DNA of 37,271 bases from Eubacterium sp. (GTDB lineage: Bacteria; Bacillota; Clostridia; Lachnospirales; Lachnospiraceae): the NCBI GenBank assembly GCA_022796875.1, contig JAAWJJ010000037.1, forward strand, positions 1 to 37,271, read 5' to 3'. The translations under genes and the position numbers were made by a program. Shown piece by piece: positions 26,394 to 33,125 of this stretch (the first letter of the stretch is position 1; each line of letters opens with the position of its first letter). The notes beneath the pieces are model-generated. The model was not told the DNA's origin and searched no databases. It saw only the letters and a program-made list of their open reading frames with translations.

Positions 26394-27065
26394 ATGCATT
26401 TTCAATTTTTAATAGAAGACCGCTCAAGCGGGATTTTGATAGAAGAAATTATGGCGAAAATTATGAATCAGCATCCTGAAGTGACATATAACTGTAAGTC
26501 ATTCAGAGGTATTGGAGGATTTACCAGAAAAAATACTGTAAAAGAAACGAGAACTGGAAAACTGCTGAATGATCTGGCAACATATCTTCGGGGATTTAAT
26601 AAGAGCCTGCAGGGATGTCCCGCAGTGATTGTAGTTGTAGCTGATAACGATACCAGAGATACGGAAGAGTTTAAAAAACAGCTTCAGGGAGTTGCAACTT
26701 TGAATCTGATAACGCTGGATCATGTCTTTTGTATTGCAGTGGAGGAAGTGGAAGCATGGCTTTTAGGGGATGAGAAAGCGCTGATGAAAGCGTATCCTGC
26801 GGCCAGGTTATCCGAACTCGGCTCATATGCACAGGACAGTATTTGCGGAACGTGGGAAAAATTGGCGGATGTCGTATATCCCGGAGGTTATAAAAAATTA
26901 AAAAAAGACTGTCCGACATATTTGGAAGTAGGAGCATTTAAATGTGAATGGGCAGGAAAAATAGGAAAACATATGAGATTTTCAGATAATAAATCTCCAA
27001 GTTTCCGCTTTTTTATTAATGAAATTTATAAACGAATAGAAACTGCGGATATCGCAGTGGAATAA
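26394..27065 (+). CDS. DUF4276-type protein, probable TOPRIM-like effector of the ATPase pair
   Basis: 223 residues. Acidic motifs occur in the order expected for a TOPRIM-like nuclease fold: FLIED at residues 5-9, VVVADNDTRD with a DxD at about 84-86, and EEVEAWLLGD at 117-126. The EAWLLGD block is characteristic of DUF4276 as I recall it. The C-terminal part (CGTWEKL, PSFRFFINEI) is typical of the same family. There is no membrane segment. AGGAG lies 11 bases before the ATG. Coupled with the ATPase just upstream, it is a candidate nuclease or other effector. No biochemical activity can be claimed from sequence. Confidence 0.72.
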   Translation: MHFQFLIEDRSSGILIEEIMAKIMNQHPEVTYNCKSFRGIGGFTRKNTVKETRTGKLLNDLATYLRGFNKSLQGCPAVIVVVADNDTRDTEEFKKQLQGVATLNLITLDHVFCIAVEEVEAWLLGDEKALMKAYPAARLSELGSYAQDSICGTWEKLADVVYPGGYKKLKKDCPTYLEVGAFKCEWAGKIGKHMRFSDNKSPSFRFFINEIYKRIETADIAVE

Positions 27066-27137
27066 AAACGAGTATCATGTCATTGGAATGAGAGATGTTA
27101 CATAAAATGATAGAATTTTTTATTCGAAAAAATGTGT

Positions 27138-27166
27138 TTGACATGAGAAGAAATGTATGGTATCAT
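27138..27166 (+). promoter_or_regulatory. Sigma-A promoter of the infC-rpmI-rplT operon
   Basis: A perfect TTGACA (27138-27143) and TATCAT (27161-27166), spaced by 17 bases. It predicts a transcript start near 27173 and a leader of about 145 bases before the infC start. Confidence 0.75.
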
Positions 27167-27172
27167 ATTATA

Positions 27173-27317
27173 GTTGTTAGAGAACAAGTAGAGTATCCAC
27201 TCTCACCATAGCATAATTGCGTGACTATGGTTAATATCAGAAAACAGCGTGTATTTGACGTTGAATTTGATTTCGTGGATAGTCTGCCTATCCACTTTTT
27301 TTATGGAGGTGTAAATC
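27173..27317 (+). promoter_or_regulatory. infC leader with attenuator (L20-leader-like)
   Basis: The leader holds a hairpin (ACCATAG 27205-27211 with CTATGGT 27225-27231). It also holds an intrinsic terminator just before the infC ribosome binding site: GTGGATAG (27275-27282), loop, CTATCCAC (27288-27295), then seven T. An upstream TATCCAC (27194-27200) is complementary to the terminator's left arm, so an antiterminator is possible. In Bacillus, L20 controls this operon through such a leader; equivalence here is inferred from position and architecture. Confidence 0.75.
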
Positions 27318-27824
27318 ATTAGCGATTTATTTATTAATGAACAGATTAGAGACAAAGAGGTTCGTCTGATAGGAGAAGACGGAGAGCAGCTTGGCATTAT
27401 GCCTGCGAGGGAAGCTTTGAAGAAAGCGGAAGAAGCAGGGCTTGATTTGGTAAAAATTGCGCCGACAGCAAAACCGCCGGTATGCAAAATCATTGATTAC
27501 GGAAAATACCGTTATGAAATGGCCCGAAAAGAAAAAGAAGCCCGCAAGAAGCAGAAGACCGTGGATATCAAGGAAATCCGTTTATCTCCAAATATTGATA
27601 CCAATGATCTGAACACCAAAATAAATGCGGCCAGAAAATTTTTGACAAAAGGAGATAAAGTGAAAATTACTTTAAGGTTCCGCGGCAGGGAAATGGCGCA
27701 TATGCAGAACAGCAAGCACATTTTGTTTGATATTGCGGAGAATTTGTCGGATATTGCCGTTGTGGAGAAAGCGCCGAAGTTAGAAGGCAGAAGCATGATG
27801 ATGGTGCTGGCAGAAAAACGATAA
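27318..27824 (+). CDS. infC: Translation initiation factor IF-3 with an ATT start codon
   Basis: 168 residues. IF-3 text is clear: LFINEQIRDKEVRLIGEDGE, KIAPTAKPPVCKIIDYGKY, VDIKEIRLSPNIDTND and KVKITLRFRGREMAHM. An ATG at 27399 would remove the conserved first ~27 residues. The frame instead extends to an ATT at 27318 with GGAGGT at 27305-27310 and a 7-base spacer. AUU starts are the known self-regulatory start of infC, discriminated against by IF-3 itself. The gene is the first of the IF3-L35-L20 operon. Confidence 0.95.
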   Translation: MSDLFINEQIRDKEVRLIGEDGEQLGIMPAREALKKAEEAGLDLVKIAPTAKPPVCKIIDYGKYRYEMARKEKEARKKQKTVDIKEIRLSPNIDTNDLNTKINAARKFLTKGDKVKITLRFRGREMAHMQNSKHILFDIAENLSDIAVVEKAPKLEGRSMMMVLAEKR

Positions 27825-27846
27825 TGGATTTTGAGGAGGAATAAAA

Positions 27847-28044
27847 ATGCCAAAGGTTAAAACAAAAAGAGCAGCAGCGAAACGTTTCAAAAAGACAGGT
27901 ACCGGTAAATTAATCAGAAATAAAGCTTATAAAAGCCATATTTTAACTAAGAAAACAAGGAAAAAGAAAAGAGATTTAAGAAAACAGACAGTAGTAGACG
28001 CTTCTAATGTAAAGAACATGAAGAAGGTTTTACCATATTTATAG
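27847..28044 (+). CDS. rpmI: Ribosomal protein bL35
   Basis: 65 residues, highly basic, with the bL35 signature [20 protein letters not shown] at the N-terminus and [12 protein letters not shown] later. GAGGAG precedes the ATG. It is a large-subunit protein, encoded 22 bases after infC and 29 bases before rplT. Confidence 0.98.
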   Translation: MPKVKTKRAAAKRFKKTGTGKLIRNKAYKSHILTKKTRKKKRDLRKQTVVDASNVKNMKKVLPYL

Positions 28045-28073
28045 GATGTTTGAGTTAAGGAGGAATCATAGCC

Positions 28074-28430
28074 ATGGCAAGAGTAAAAGGCGGATTAGGC
28101 GCTAAAAAAAGACATAAAAGAGTATTAAAATTAGCGAAAGGATACAGAGGGGCACGTTCCAAACAGTATCGTATTGCAAAACAGTCCGTAATGAGAGCTT
28201 TGACAAGTTCTTATTCCGGAAGAAAAGAAAGAAAAAGACAGTTCAGACGTTTATGGATTGCCAGAATCAATGCGGCGGCAAGAATGAACGGCCTGTCCTA
28301 CAGCAAATTTATGTATGGCCTGAAACTGGCGGATGTAGAAATTAACCGTAAAATTTTAGCGGATATGGCAGTGAATGACGCGGAAGGATTTACGACGTTG
28401 GCAGAACTGGCAAAAAATAAGATCGCATAG
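28074..28430 (+). CDS. rplT: Ribosomal protein bL20
   Basis: 118 residues, the normal length. Signatures are [35 protein letters not shown], and [20 protein letters not shown]. It is essential for 50S assembly and is the likely repressor acting on the leader upstream of infC. AAGGAGG precedes the start. A strong terminator follows at 28459-28514. Confidence 0.98.
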   Translation: MARVKGGLGAKKRHKRVLKLAKGYRGARSKQYRIAKQSVMRALTSSYSGRKERKRQFRRLWIARINAAARMNGLSYSKFMYGLKLADVEINRKILADMAVNDAEGFTTLAELAKNKIA

Positions 28431-28458
28431 TAATTGTATAGTATATGAAAAATAAACA

Positions 28459-28514
28459 GCTCTTTTTTGGTAAAAATGATAAGGAATGGTTTTTATCAAA
28501 AAAGGGCGTTTTTT
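28459..28514 (+). terminator. Rho-independent terminator of the infC operon
   Basis: An 18-base stem allowing two G-U pairs (28459-28476 with 28490-28507), followed by GTTTTTT. Confidence 0.85.
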
Positions 28515-28527
28515 ATAGTTTATTCAG

Positions 28528-28556
28528 TTGACAGAAAATAAAAGGAAACTTATAAT
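28528..28556 (+). promoter_or_regulatory. Consensus sigma-A promoter for galE
   Basis: A perfect TTGACA (28528-28533) and perfect TATAAT (28551-28556) with an optimal 17-base spacer, about 40 bases before the galE ATG. It predicts strong, probably constitutive expression. Confidence 0.85.
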
Positions 28557-28595
28557 CAGTTTGTAAAAGTTTAAGCATCCTAGGAGGGAAAAAAC

Positions 28596-29612
28596 ATGGC
28601 GATATTAGTAACCGGAGGAGCCGGGTTCATTGGCAGCCACACCTGTGTGGAATTGCTCAATACAGGTTATGAGGTAGTGGTATTGGACAACTTAAGCAAT
28701 GCAAGCGAGGAGTCCTTACAAAGAGTGGAAGAGATCACAGGAAAAAAAGTTATCTTTTATAAAGGTGATATCCGTGACCGAGAAATATTAAATAAACTTT
28801 TTACAAACGAAAAAATCACGTCGTGTATTCATTTTGCCGGGTTGAAAGCGGTAGGGGAATCAGTGGAAAAGCCTTGGGAGTATTATGAGAATAATATTTC
28901 CGGAACTTTGGTTTTGCTGGAACAAATGAAAAAATTTAATGTAAAGAATATTATTTTTTCTTCTTCTGCAACCGTATATGGCAATCCGCAATTTGTACCG
29001 ATTACGGAAGAGTGCCCGAAAGGAACCTGCACCAACCCGTATGGCTGGACAAAGTCTATGTTGGAACAGATCCTGACGGATATCCAGTATGCGGATCCGG
29101 AATGGAACGTGATTCTGCTTCGTTATTTTAACCCGATCGGGGCGCATAAAAGCGGACGGATTGGAGAAAACCCGAACGGTATCCCGAATAACCTGATGCC
29201 GTATATTACGCAGGTGGCGGTAGGAAAATTAAAAGAACTCGGCGTATTCGGAAATGATTACGATACCCCGGACGGAACGGGGGTGCGGGATTATATCCAT
29301 GTTGTGGATTTAGCGAACGGACATGTGAAAGCAATTAAAAAACTGGAAGAAAACTGCGGGCTTCAGATTTACAACCTGGGGACAGGGTGCGGTTACAGCG
29401 TATTGGATATCGTCCATAATTTTGAAAAAGCGACAGGAGTAAAGATTCCGTACCGGATCAAGCCGCGCCGCGCCGGGGATATTGCAACCTGTTATGCAGA
29501 CGCTGCAAAAGCAAAAAAAGAATTAGGCTGGGAAGCAGAATACGGTATTTTGGAAATGTGTGAAGATTCCTGGAGATGGCAGAAAAATAATCCGAACGGA
29601 TATGCAGATTAA
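28596..29612 (+). CDS. galE: UDP-glucose 4-epimerase
   Basis: 338 residues, typical for GalE. This NAD-dependent enzyme interconverts UDP-glucose and UDP-galactose. Visible motifs are [18 protein letters not shown] (NAD loop), [36 protein letters not shown] (catalytic Ser), [12 protein letters not shown] (YxxxK variant with W; Tyr and Lys present) and [24 protein letters not shown] precedes the start. It is monocistronic with its own promoter and terminator and supplies UDP-galactose for envelope glycans or galactose catabolism. Confidence 0.96.
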   Translation: MAILVTGGAGFIGSHTCVELLNTGYEVVVLDNLSNASEESLQRVEEITGKKVIFYKGDIRDREILNKLFTNEKITSCIHFAGLKAVGESVEKPWEYYENNISGTLVLLEQMKKFNVKNIIFSSSATVYGNPQFVPITEECPKGTCTNPYGWTKSMLEQILTDIQYADPEWNVILLRYFNPIGAHKSGRIGENPNGIPNNLMPYITQVAVGKLKELGVFGNDYDTPDGTGVRDYIHVVDLANGHVKAIKKLEENCGLQIYNLGTGCGYSVLDIVHNFEKATGVKIPYRIKPRRAGDIATCYADAAKAKKELGWEAEYGILEMCEDSWRWQKNNPNGYAD

Positions 29613-29715
29613 CAGGAAGTAAGGCAAGGATTAAAACTATCAAATTAAATTGTTGTTTAAGAAACAGAGATTAAGAAGAAACAGAAATTAGAAGACAAGA
29701 AAATAATGAAATGGA

Positions 29716-29754
29716 AAAACAGCATGCAAATCTCAAAAGAGAGCATGCTGTTTT
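29716..29754. terminator. Terminator between convergent galE and tRNA-Glu
   Basis: A 12-bp stem (AAAACAGCATGC at 29716-29727, GCATGCTGTTTT at 29743-29754). With A/T tails on both sides it can serve both directions. Confidence 0.75.
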
Positions 29755-29791
29755 CGATGAAAAATGAATGTATAAATTTATGTGTAATGAA

Positions 29792-29863
29792 CAGCTCGTA
29801 GGGGACTCGAACCCCTGTTTTCGCCGTGAGAGGGCGACGTCTTAACCTCTTGACCAACGAGCC
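29792..29863 (-). tRNA. tRNA-Glu, anticodon CTC
   Basis: The reverse complement folds as a full cloverleaf. Acceptor GGCTCGT pairs with ACGAGCT (one G-U), D stem GTC/GAC, anticodon stem TCGCC/GGCGA with loop CTCTCAC (anticodon CTC, U33 present), and T stem AGGGG/CCCCT with loop TTCGAGT. 3' CCA is not encoded. 72 bases including the discriminator. Confidence 0.93.
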
Positions 29864-29882
29864 TTAAGTTCTCACATCGACT

Positions 29883-29912
29883 ATCATATCATATATGTGG
29901 TGGGAAATGCAA
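29883..29912 (-). promoter_or_regulatory. Possible promoter of tRNA-Glu
   Basis: On the minus strand, TTGCAT (29907-29912) and TATGAT (29883-29888) are separated by 18 bases, about 20 bases upstream of the mature tRNA 5' end. Confidence 0.45.
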
Positions 29913-29944
29913 GCTTTTTTTGATTTTTGAAATAAAAAAAAGTG

Positions 29945-30070
29945 ACAGTTTACACCCACGCCCCTTAAACAAGCGCTTAAAATTATAAAGAGCAACAGTT
30001 CAGTCCACGCCCCTTAAACAAGCGCTTAAAATTATAAAGAGCAACAGTTCAGCCCACGCCCCTTAAACAA
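29945..30070. repeat. Two and a half direct copies of a ~50-base unit
   Basis: The unit begins ACAGTT and contains CCACGCCCCTTAAACAAGCG, then CTTAAAATTATAAAGAGCA. Copies start at 29945, 29995 and 30044 (spacings 50 and 49). The third is cut short at 30070, where it runs into a large folded element. Copies 2 and 3 are almost identical; copy 1 has diverged at its outer end. Confidence 0.85.
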
Positions 30071-30217
30071 GCCACAGACCGCCTGCAAAAGCAGGCTATC
30101 CGCTGCTTACAGCAGCTCCTGTCTGAGGCTTAAGGGGCGTTCCGCTCATTGCCGTCATTATGTGCTTATTCATGCAAGCATGATTCGCCCATAATTTTGG
30201 CAATGGCTGAACTGTTG
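30042..30217. other. Large multi-armed self-complementary element (candidate MITE-like repeat or structured RNA)
   Basis: A perfect 13-bp terminal inverted repeat (CAACAGTTCAGCC at 30042-30054, GGCTGAACTGTTG at 30205-30217) closes two inner arms. Arm A: ACGCCCCTTAA (30056-30066) with TTAAGGGGCGT (30130-30140), then GCCACAGAC with GTCTGAGGC, holding two small hairpins (30081-30096 and 30102-30116). Arm B: ATTGCC (30148-30153) with GGCAAT (30199-30204), ATTATG with CATAAT, tipped by TCATGCAAGCATGA. No ORF. It abuts the ROK stop codon. I do not recognise a named family. Confidence 0.75.
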
Positions 30218-31369
30218 TTAAAAATATTTCGTTAAGTTCAGTTCCGGCAGTTTCAGATAATTTTTCGTGCATAAGCAGGCACCGCCCAGCAGGGGAGCCT
30301 GATCGCGCAGCATAGACGGGAGCAGGATGCAGTAGTGTTTCATCTGGTTTTGCAGTCCGGCCCGGATGCGTTCCAAAGATTCCGGAAGTTTTGCGGTAAG
30401 AAATGAGTTTATCACTATGACTTCCGGATTAAACATATTTAAAATATTATTGACACATATCGTCATATAGGTTTCAAACTGATTGAGAATAGCCAGCGCT
30501 GCAGGATCTGACTGACGGCACGCTTCCAGAAAAGTATTGCGGTCACATTCTGAAAGTCCCTTAATATGGCAGAAATCTTTTAAAACAGCCTGTTCGGAAG
30601 CATATTGTTCCAGGCAGCCGTAGTTTCCGCACGGACACGGCCTGCCGTTTATTTCTACGATGGAATGGCCGAGTTCTCCGGATTTCCCGTTAAATCCCGT
30701 AAAAAGTTCATTGTCAATGAGGATGCCCATACCGATACCGGAGTGGACGCTGACAAAAATAATGCTGTTGCTGTGGGAACAGAAAGTATGTTCACCGATG
30801 GCAGACAGATTGGCTTCGTTTTCAATATAGACCGGAACCTGAAATGCTTTGGAAAGAGTATCGTAAAACGGCAGTCCCTCATAAGGAGAATAGGTGCAGA
30901 ACGTTACTTCGTTTTGAAACGTCGTGCCGTGGATTGCAAGGCTGATGCCGCATAAATGACCGGGAAAGGCATGATACGATGCGGCATTTTCCAAAATCCG
31001 GACCAGATGATCCAGAATCTCTTCCCGTCCGAAATGGTTTTGGACGGTGTAAAACATTTTTTCCTGTCCCAGAAGATCGGTGCATAAAACGATGATCGTA
31101 TCAGGCCCCAAATCTATGCTCACAGTATAAGCATGGTTCTGATTAAAATGGTAAAGGACGGCTTTCCGGCCGGTTTTAGACGGCGCAAAACCGGTTTCGG
31201 CTATCAGTCCCTGTTGTTTTAAATCTTCGGTAATAGCGGAAACGGTGGCTCTGGTCAGTCCCAGTTTTTTGGATATGTCAGCACGGGAAATGCTACATTC
31301 CTGTATGATTAATGACAATACCAAACCGCTGTTGATATCCCTCATTAGTTCATTGCTGCCTGTTTTCAT
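30218..31369 (-). CDS. xylR: ROK-family transcriptional repressor (XylR-like)
   Basis: 383 residues. An N-terminal winged helix-turn-helix (ISRADISKKLGLTRATVSAI, about 24-43) precedes a ROK sugar-kinase-like domain with SIDLGPDTIIVLCTDLLG, the glucokinase-like GIGMGILIDNELFTGFNGKSGELGH, and the Cys-rich zinc motif CPCGNYGCLEQYAS. GGGAGG lies upstream of the ATG. Proteins of this layout repress xylose genes in Firmicutes and release DNA on binding sugar. It is divergent from xylB with a matching palindrome between them. The symbol is inferred from this context; the ligand is not proven. Confidence 0.85.
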   Translation of the reverse strand: MKTGSNELMRDINSGLVLSLIIQECSISRADISKKLGLTRATVSAITEDLKQQGLIAETGFAPSKTGRKAVLYHFNQNHAYTVSIDLGPDTIIVLCTDLLGQEKMFYTVQNHFGREEILDHLVRILENAASYHAFPGHLCGISLAIHGTTFQNEVTFCTYSPYEGLPFYDTLSKAFQVPVYIENEANLSAIGEHTFCSHSNSIIFVSVHSGIGMGILIDNELFTGFNGKSGELGHSIVEINGRPCPCGNYGCLEQYASEQAVLKDFCHIKGLSECDRNTFLEACRQSDPAALAILNQFETYMTICVNNILNMFNPEVIVINSFLTAKLPESLERIRAGLQNQMKHYCILLPSMLRDQAPLLGGACLCTKNYLKLPELNLTKYF

Positions 31370-31433
31370 ACTGCCTCCCTGATTTTATTTTGATGTTAAC
31401 GCATGGATGTCCTGATTTTTTCTGGCAGGAACA

Positions 31434-31462
31434 ATTATAGCACAGGCATACCAGGAAAGCAA
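31434..31462 (-). promoter_or_regulatory. Promoter of the ROK repressor gene
   Basis: On the minus strand, TTGCTT (31457-31462) and a perfect TATAAT (31434-31439) are separated by 17 bases, with an extended -10 TG one base before it. It lies about 65 bases before the repressor ATG. Confidence 0.6.
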
Positions 31463-31533
31463 TTACGGCCGGAAAGCGTGATTTTTTGGAAAAAAACAAT
31501 ATTTTCCAGAGCTGTTTTGACAATTTGGAGAAT

Positions 31534-31556
31534 ATTTGTTTATTCTCTAAACAAAT
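31534..31556. promoter_or_regulatory. Probable XylR/ROK operator
   Basis: A perfect 9-bp inverted repeat, ATTTGTTTA (31534-31542) and TAAACAAAT (31548-31556), with a 5-base centre. This half-site matches the known XylR operator type of Firmicutes. It lies just upstream of the xylB promoter -35 box and between the two divergent genes, so one bound repressor could affect both. Confidence 0.75.
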
Positions 31557-31559
31557 TGC

Positions 31560-31588
31560 TTGACCTGAATATACCAGCATGTTATAGT
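31560..31588 (+). promoter_or_regulatory. Promoter of the xyl operon
   Basis: TTGACC (31560-31565) and TATAGT (31583-31588) with a 17-base spacer, about 40 bases before the xylB start. A second candidate -35, TTGACA at 31517-31522, lies upstream of the operator but lacks a good -10. Confidence 0.6.
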
Positions 31589-31628
31589 GGAGATAAGAAA
31601 AAATTTTATGAAACAAGGAGGGGTTGTA

Positions 31629-33098
31629 TTGTTATACATAGGTGTTGATTTGGGGACTTCGGCTATTAAAATGATCCTGATGGATCAAAAAGGACAGATA
31701 CATAAGACAGTGTCGAAAGAATATCCTCTGTATTTTCCGCATCCGGGCTGGTCGGAGCAAAATCCGGAAGACTGGTACAGCAGCTTACAAGACGGGCTGA
31801 AAGAATTAACGTCAGAATGTGAAACGGCGCAGATTGCAGGAATCGGCATTGGCGGACAGATGCACGGACTGGTGATTCTGGATGAAGACGACAAGGTGAT
31901 CCGTCCGGCTATTTTATGGAATGACGGACGGACGGCGAAAGAAACGGATTATCTGAATCAGGAGATCGGAAAAGACAAGCTGGCCGGATATGTTGCCAAT
32001 ATTGCTTTTGCGGGATTTACTGCACCGAAAATTTTGTGGGTAAAGGAAAATGAACCGGAGAATTTTAAAAGAATAAAGAAGATCATGCTTCCGAAAGATT
32101 ATCTGGTTTACCGGATGACCGGAAGTTTCTGTACGGATGTTTCGGATGCGTCCGGTATGCTTTTGATGGATGTAGAGAACAGATGCTGGTCGCAGGAAAT
32201 GATTGAAATCTGCGGAATCCGCAAAGAACAGCTTCCGGAAATCCATGAAAGCTTCGACGTTGTCGGCGTTGTGAAACCGGAACTTGCTTCCGGGTTTGGA
32301 TTTTCGGAATCGGTTCGCGTTGTTGCCGGAGCCGGAGATAATGCGGCGGCAGCGGTAGGCACAGGCGTTGTCGGTGACGGAATGTGTAATATTTCTCTGG
32401 GAACGAGCGGAACTATTTTTATATCCAGCGAAAAATTTTGTATGGATGAAAACAATGCGCTCCATGCGTTTGGCCATGCAGATGGCAGGTACCATCTGAT
32501 GGGATGTATGCTCAGCGCGGCCTCCTGTTACAAATGGTGGCTGGAAAATATTCTGAAATCCGATGAGTTTGCGGAGGAGCAGTCGGCAATCTGCAAGCAG
32601 GGGAAAAATCAGGTGTTCTTCCTGCCTTATCTGATGGGCGAGCGTTCTCCGCATAACGATCCTGCGGCAAGAGGAACGTTTATCGGAATGACGATGGATA
32701 CGAAACGGGAAGATCTGACGCAGGCAGTTTTGGAAGGAGTGTCGTTTGGTCTGCGTGATTCTTTTGAAGTGGCAAAAGATCTGGGGATTAAAATAGAGCG
32801 TACAAAAATATGCGGCGGTGGTGCCAAAAGTCCGCTCTGGAAACAGATGATCGCAGATATTTTCAATATCAAAGTGGACGTAGTGGCCTGCGAAGAAGGC
32901 CCGAGCTACGGCGGAGCCATTTTGGCGGCAGTCGGCTGCGGAGAGTATGCTGACGTCAAAGAAGCGGCGGACGCCATTGTAAAAGTTGTGGAAACGATAG
33001 AGCCGAATGAGGAAACGGCTGCGTTATATGAACAGAAATACCAACAGTTCCGGCAGATTTATCCGACGGTAAAAAATCTGTTCCCGAAACTGCAATAA
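31629..33098 (+). CDS. xylB: Xylulokinase (FGGY family)
   Basis: 489 residues from a TTG at 31629 with AAGGAGGGG at 31615-31623; this start gives MLYIGVDLGTSAIKMILMD, the standard FGGY beginning. The ATG at 31587 would add 14 odd residues and lacks a site. Motifs include GIGGQMHGLVILDEDD, AILWNDGRT, GAGDNAAAAVGTGVV and CGGGAKSPLWKQM. It phosphorylates D-xylulose to xylulose 5-phosphate for the pentose phosphate pathway. It is the first gene after the operator and is followed 27 bases later by an isomerase gene. FGGY kinases differ in sugar choice, so xylulose is the best, not the only, reading. Confidence 0.9.
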   Translation: MLYIGVDLGTSAIKMILMDQKGQIHKTVSKEYPLYFPHPGWSEQNPEDWYSSLQDGLKELTSECETAQIAGIGIGGQMHGLVILDEDDKVIRPAILWNDGRTAKETDYLNQEIGKDKLAGYVANIAFAGFTAPKILWVKENEPENFKRIKKIMLPKDYLVYRMTGSFCTDVSDASGMLLMDVENRCWSQEMIEICGIRKEQLPEIHESFDVVGVVKPELASGFGFSESVRVVAGAGDNAAAAVGTGVVGDGMCNISLGTSGTIFISSEKFCMDENNALHAFGHADGRYHLMGCMLSAASCYKWWLENILKSDEFAEEQSAICKQGKNQVFFLPYLMGERSPHNDPAARGTFIGMTMDTKREDLTQAVLEGVSFGLRDSFEVAKDLGIKIERTKICGGGAKSPLWKQMIADIFNIKVDVVACEEGPSYGGAILAAVGCGEYADVKEAADAIVKVVETIEPNEETAALYEQKYQQFRQIYPTVKNLFPKLQ

Positions 33099-33125
33099 AA
33101 AAGGAGAAAGAGAAGGAGAAGAATG

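Noticed and set aside
27399..27401. ATG as the infC start
   Set aside because: It would delete the conserved IF-3 N-terminus and lacks an SD; ATT 27318 has both.
29945..30070. Possible CRISPR array
   Set aside because: Only two and a half copies, units abut with no unique spacers, and there are no cas genes.
31914..32654. 246-codon minus-strand ORF opposite xylB
   Set aside because: It is the antisense shadow of a well-conserved FGGY kinase, and no domain is recognisable.
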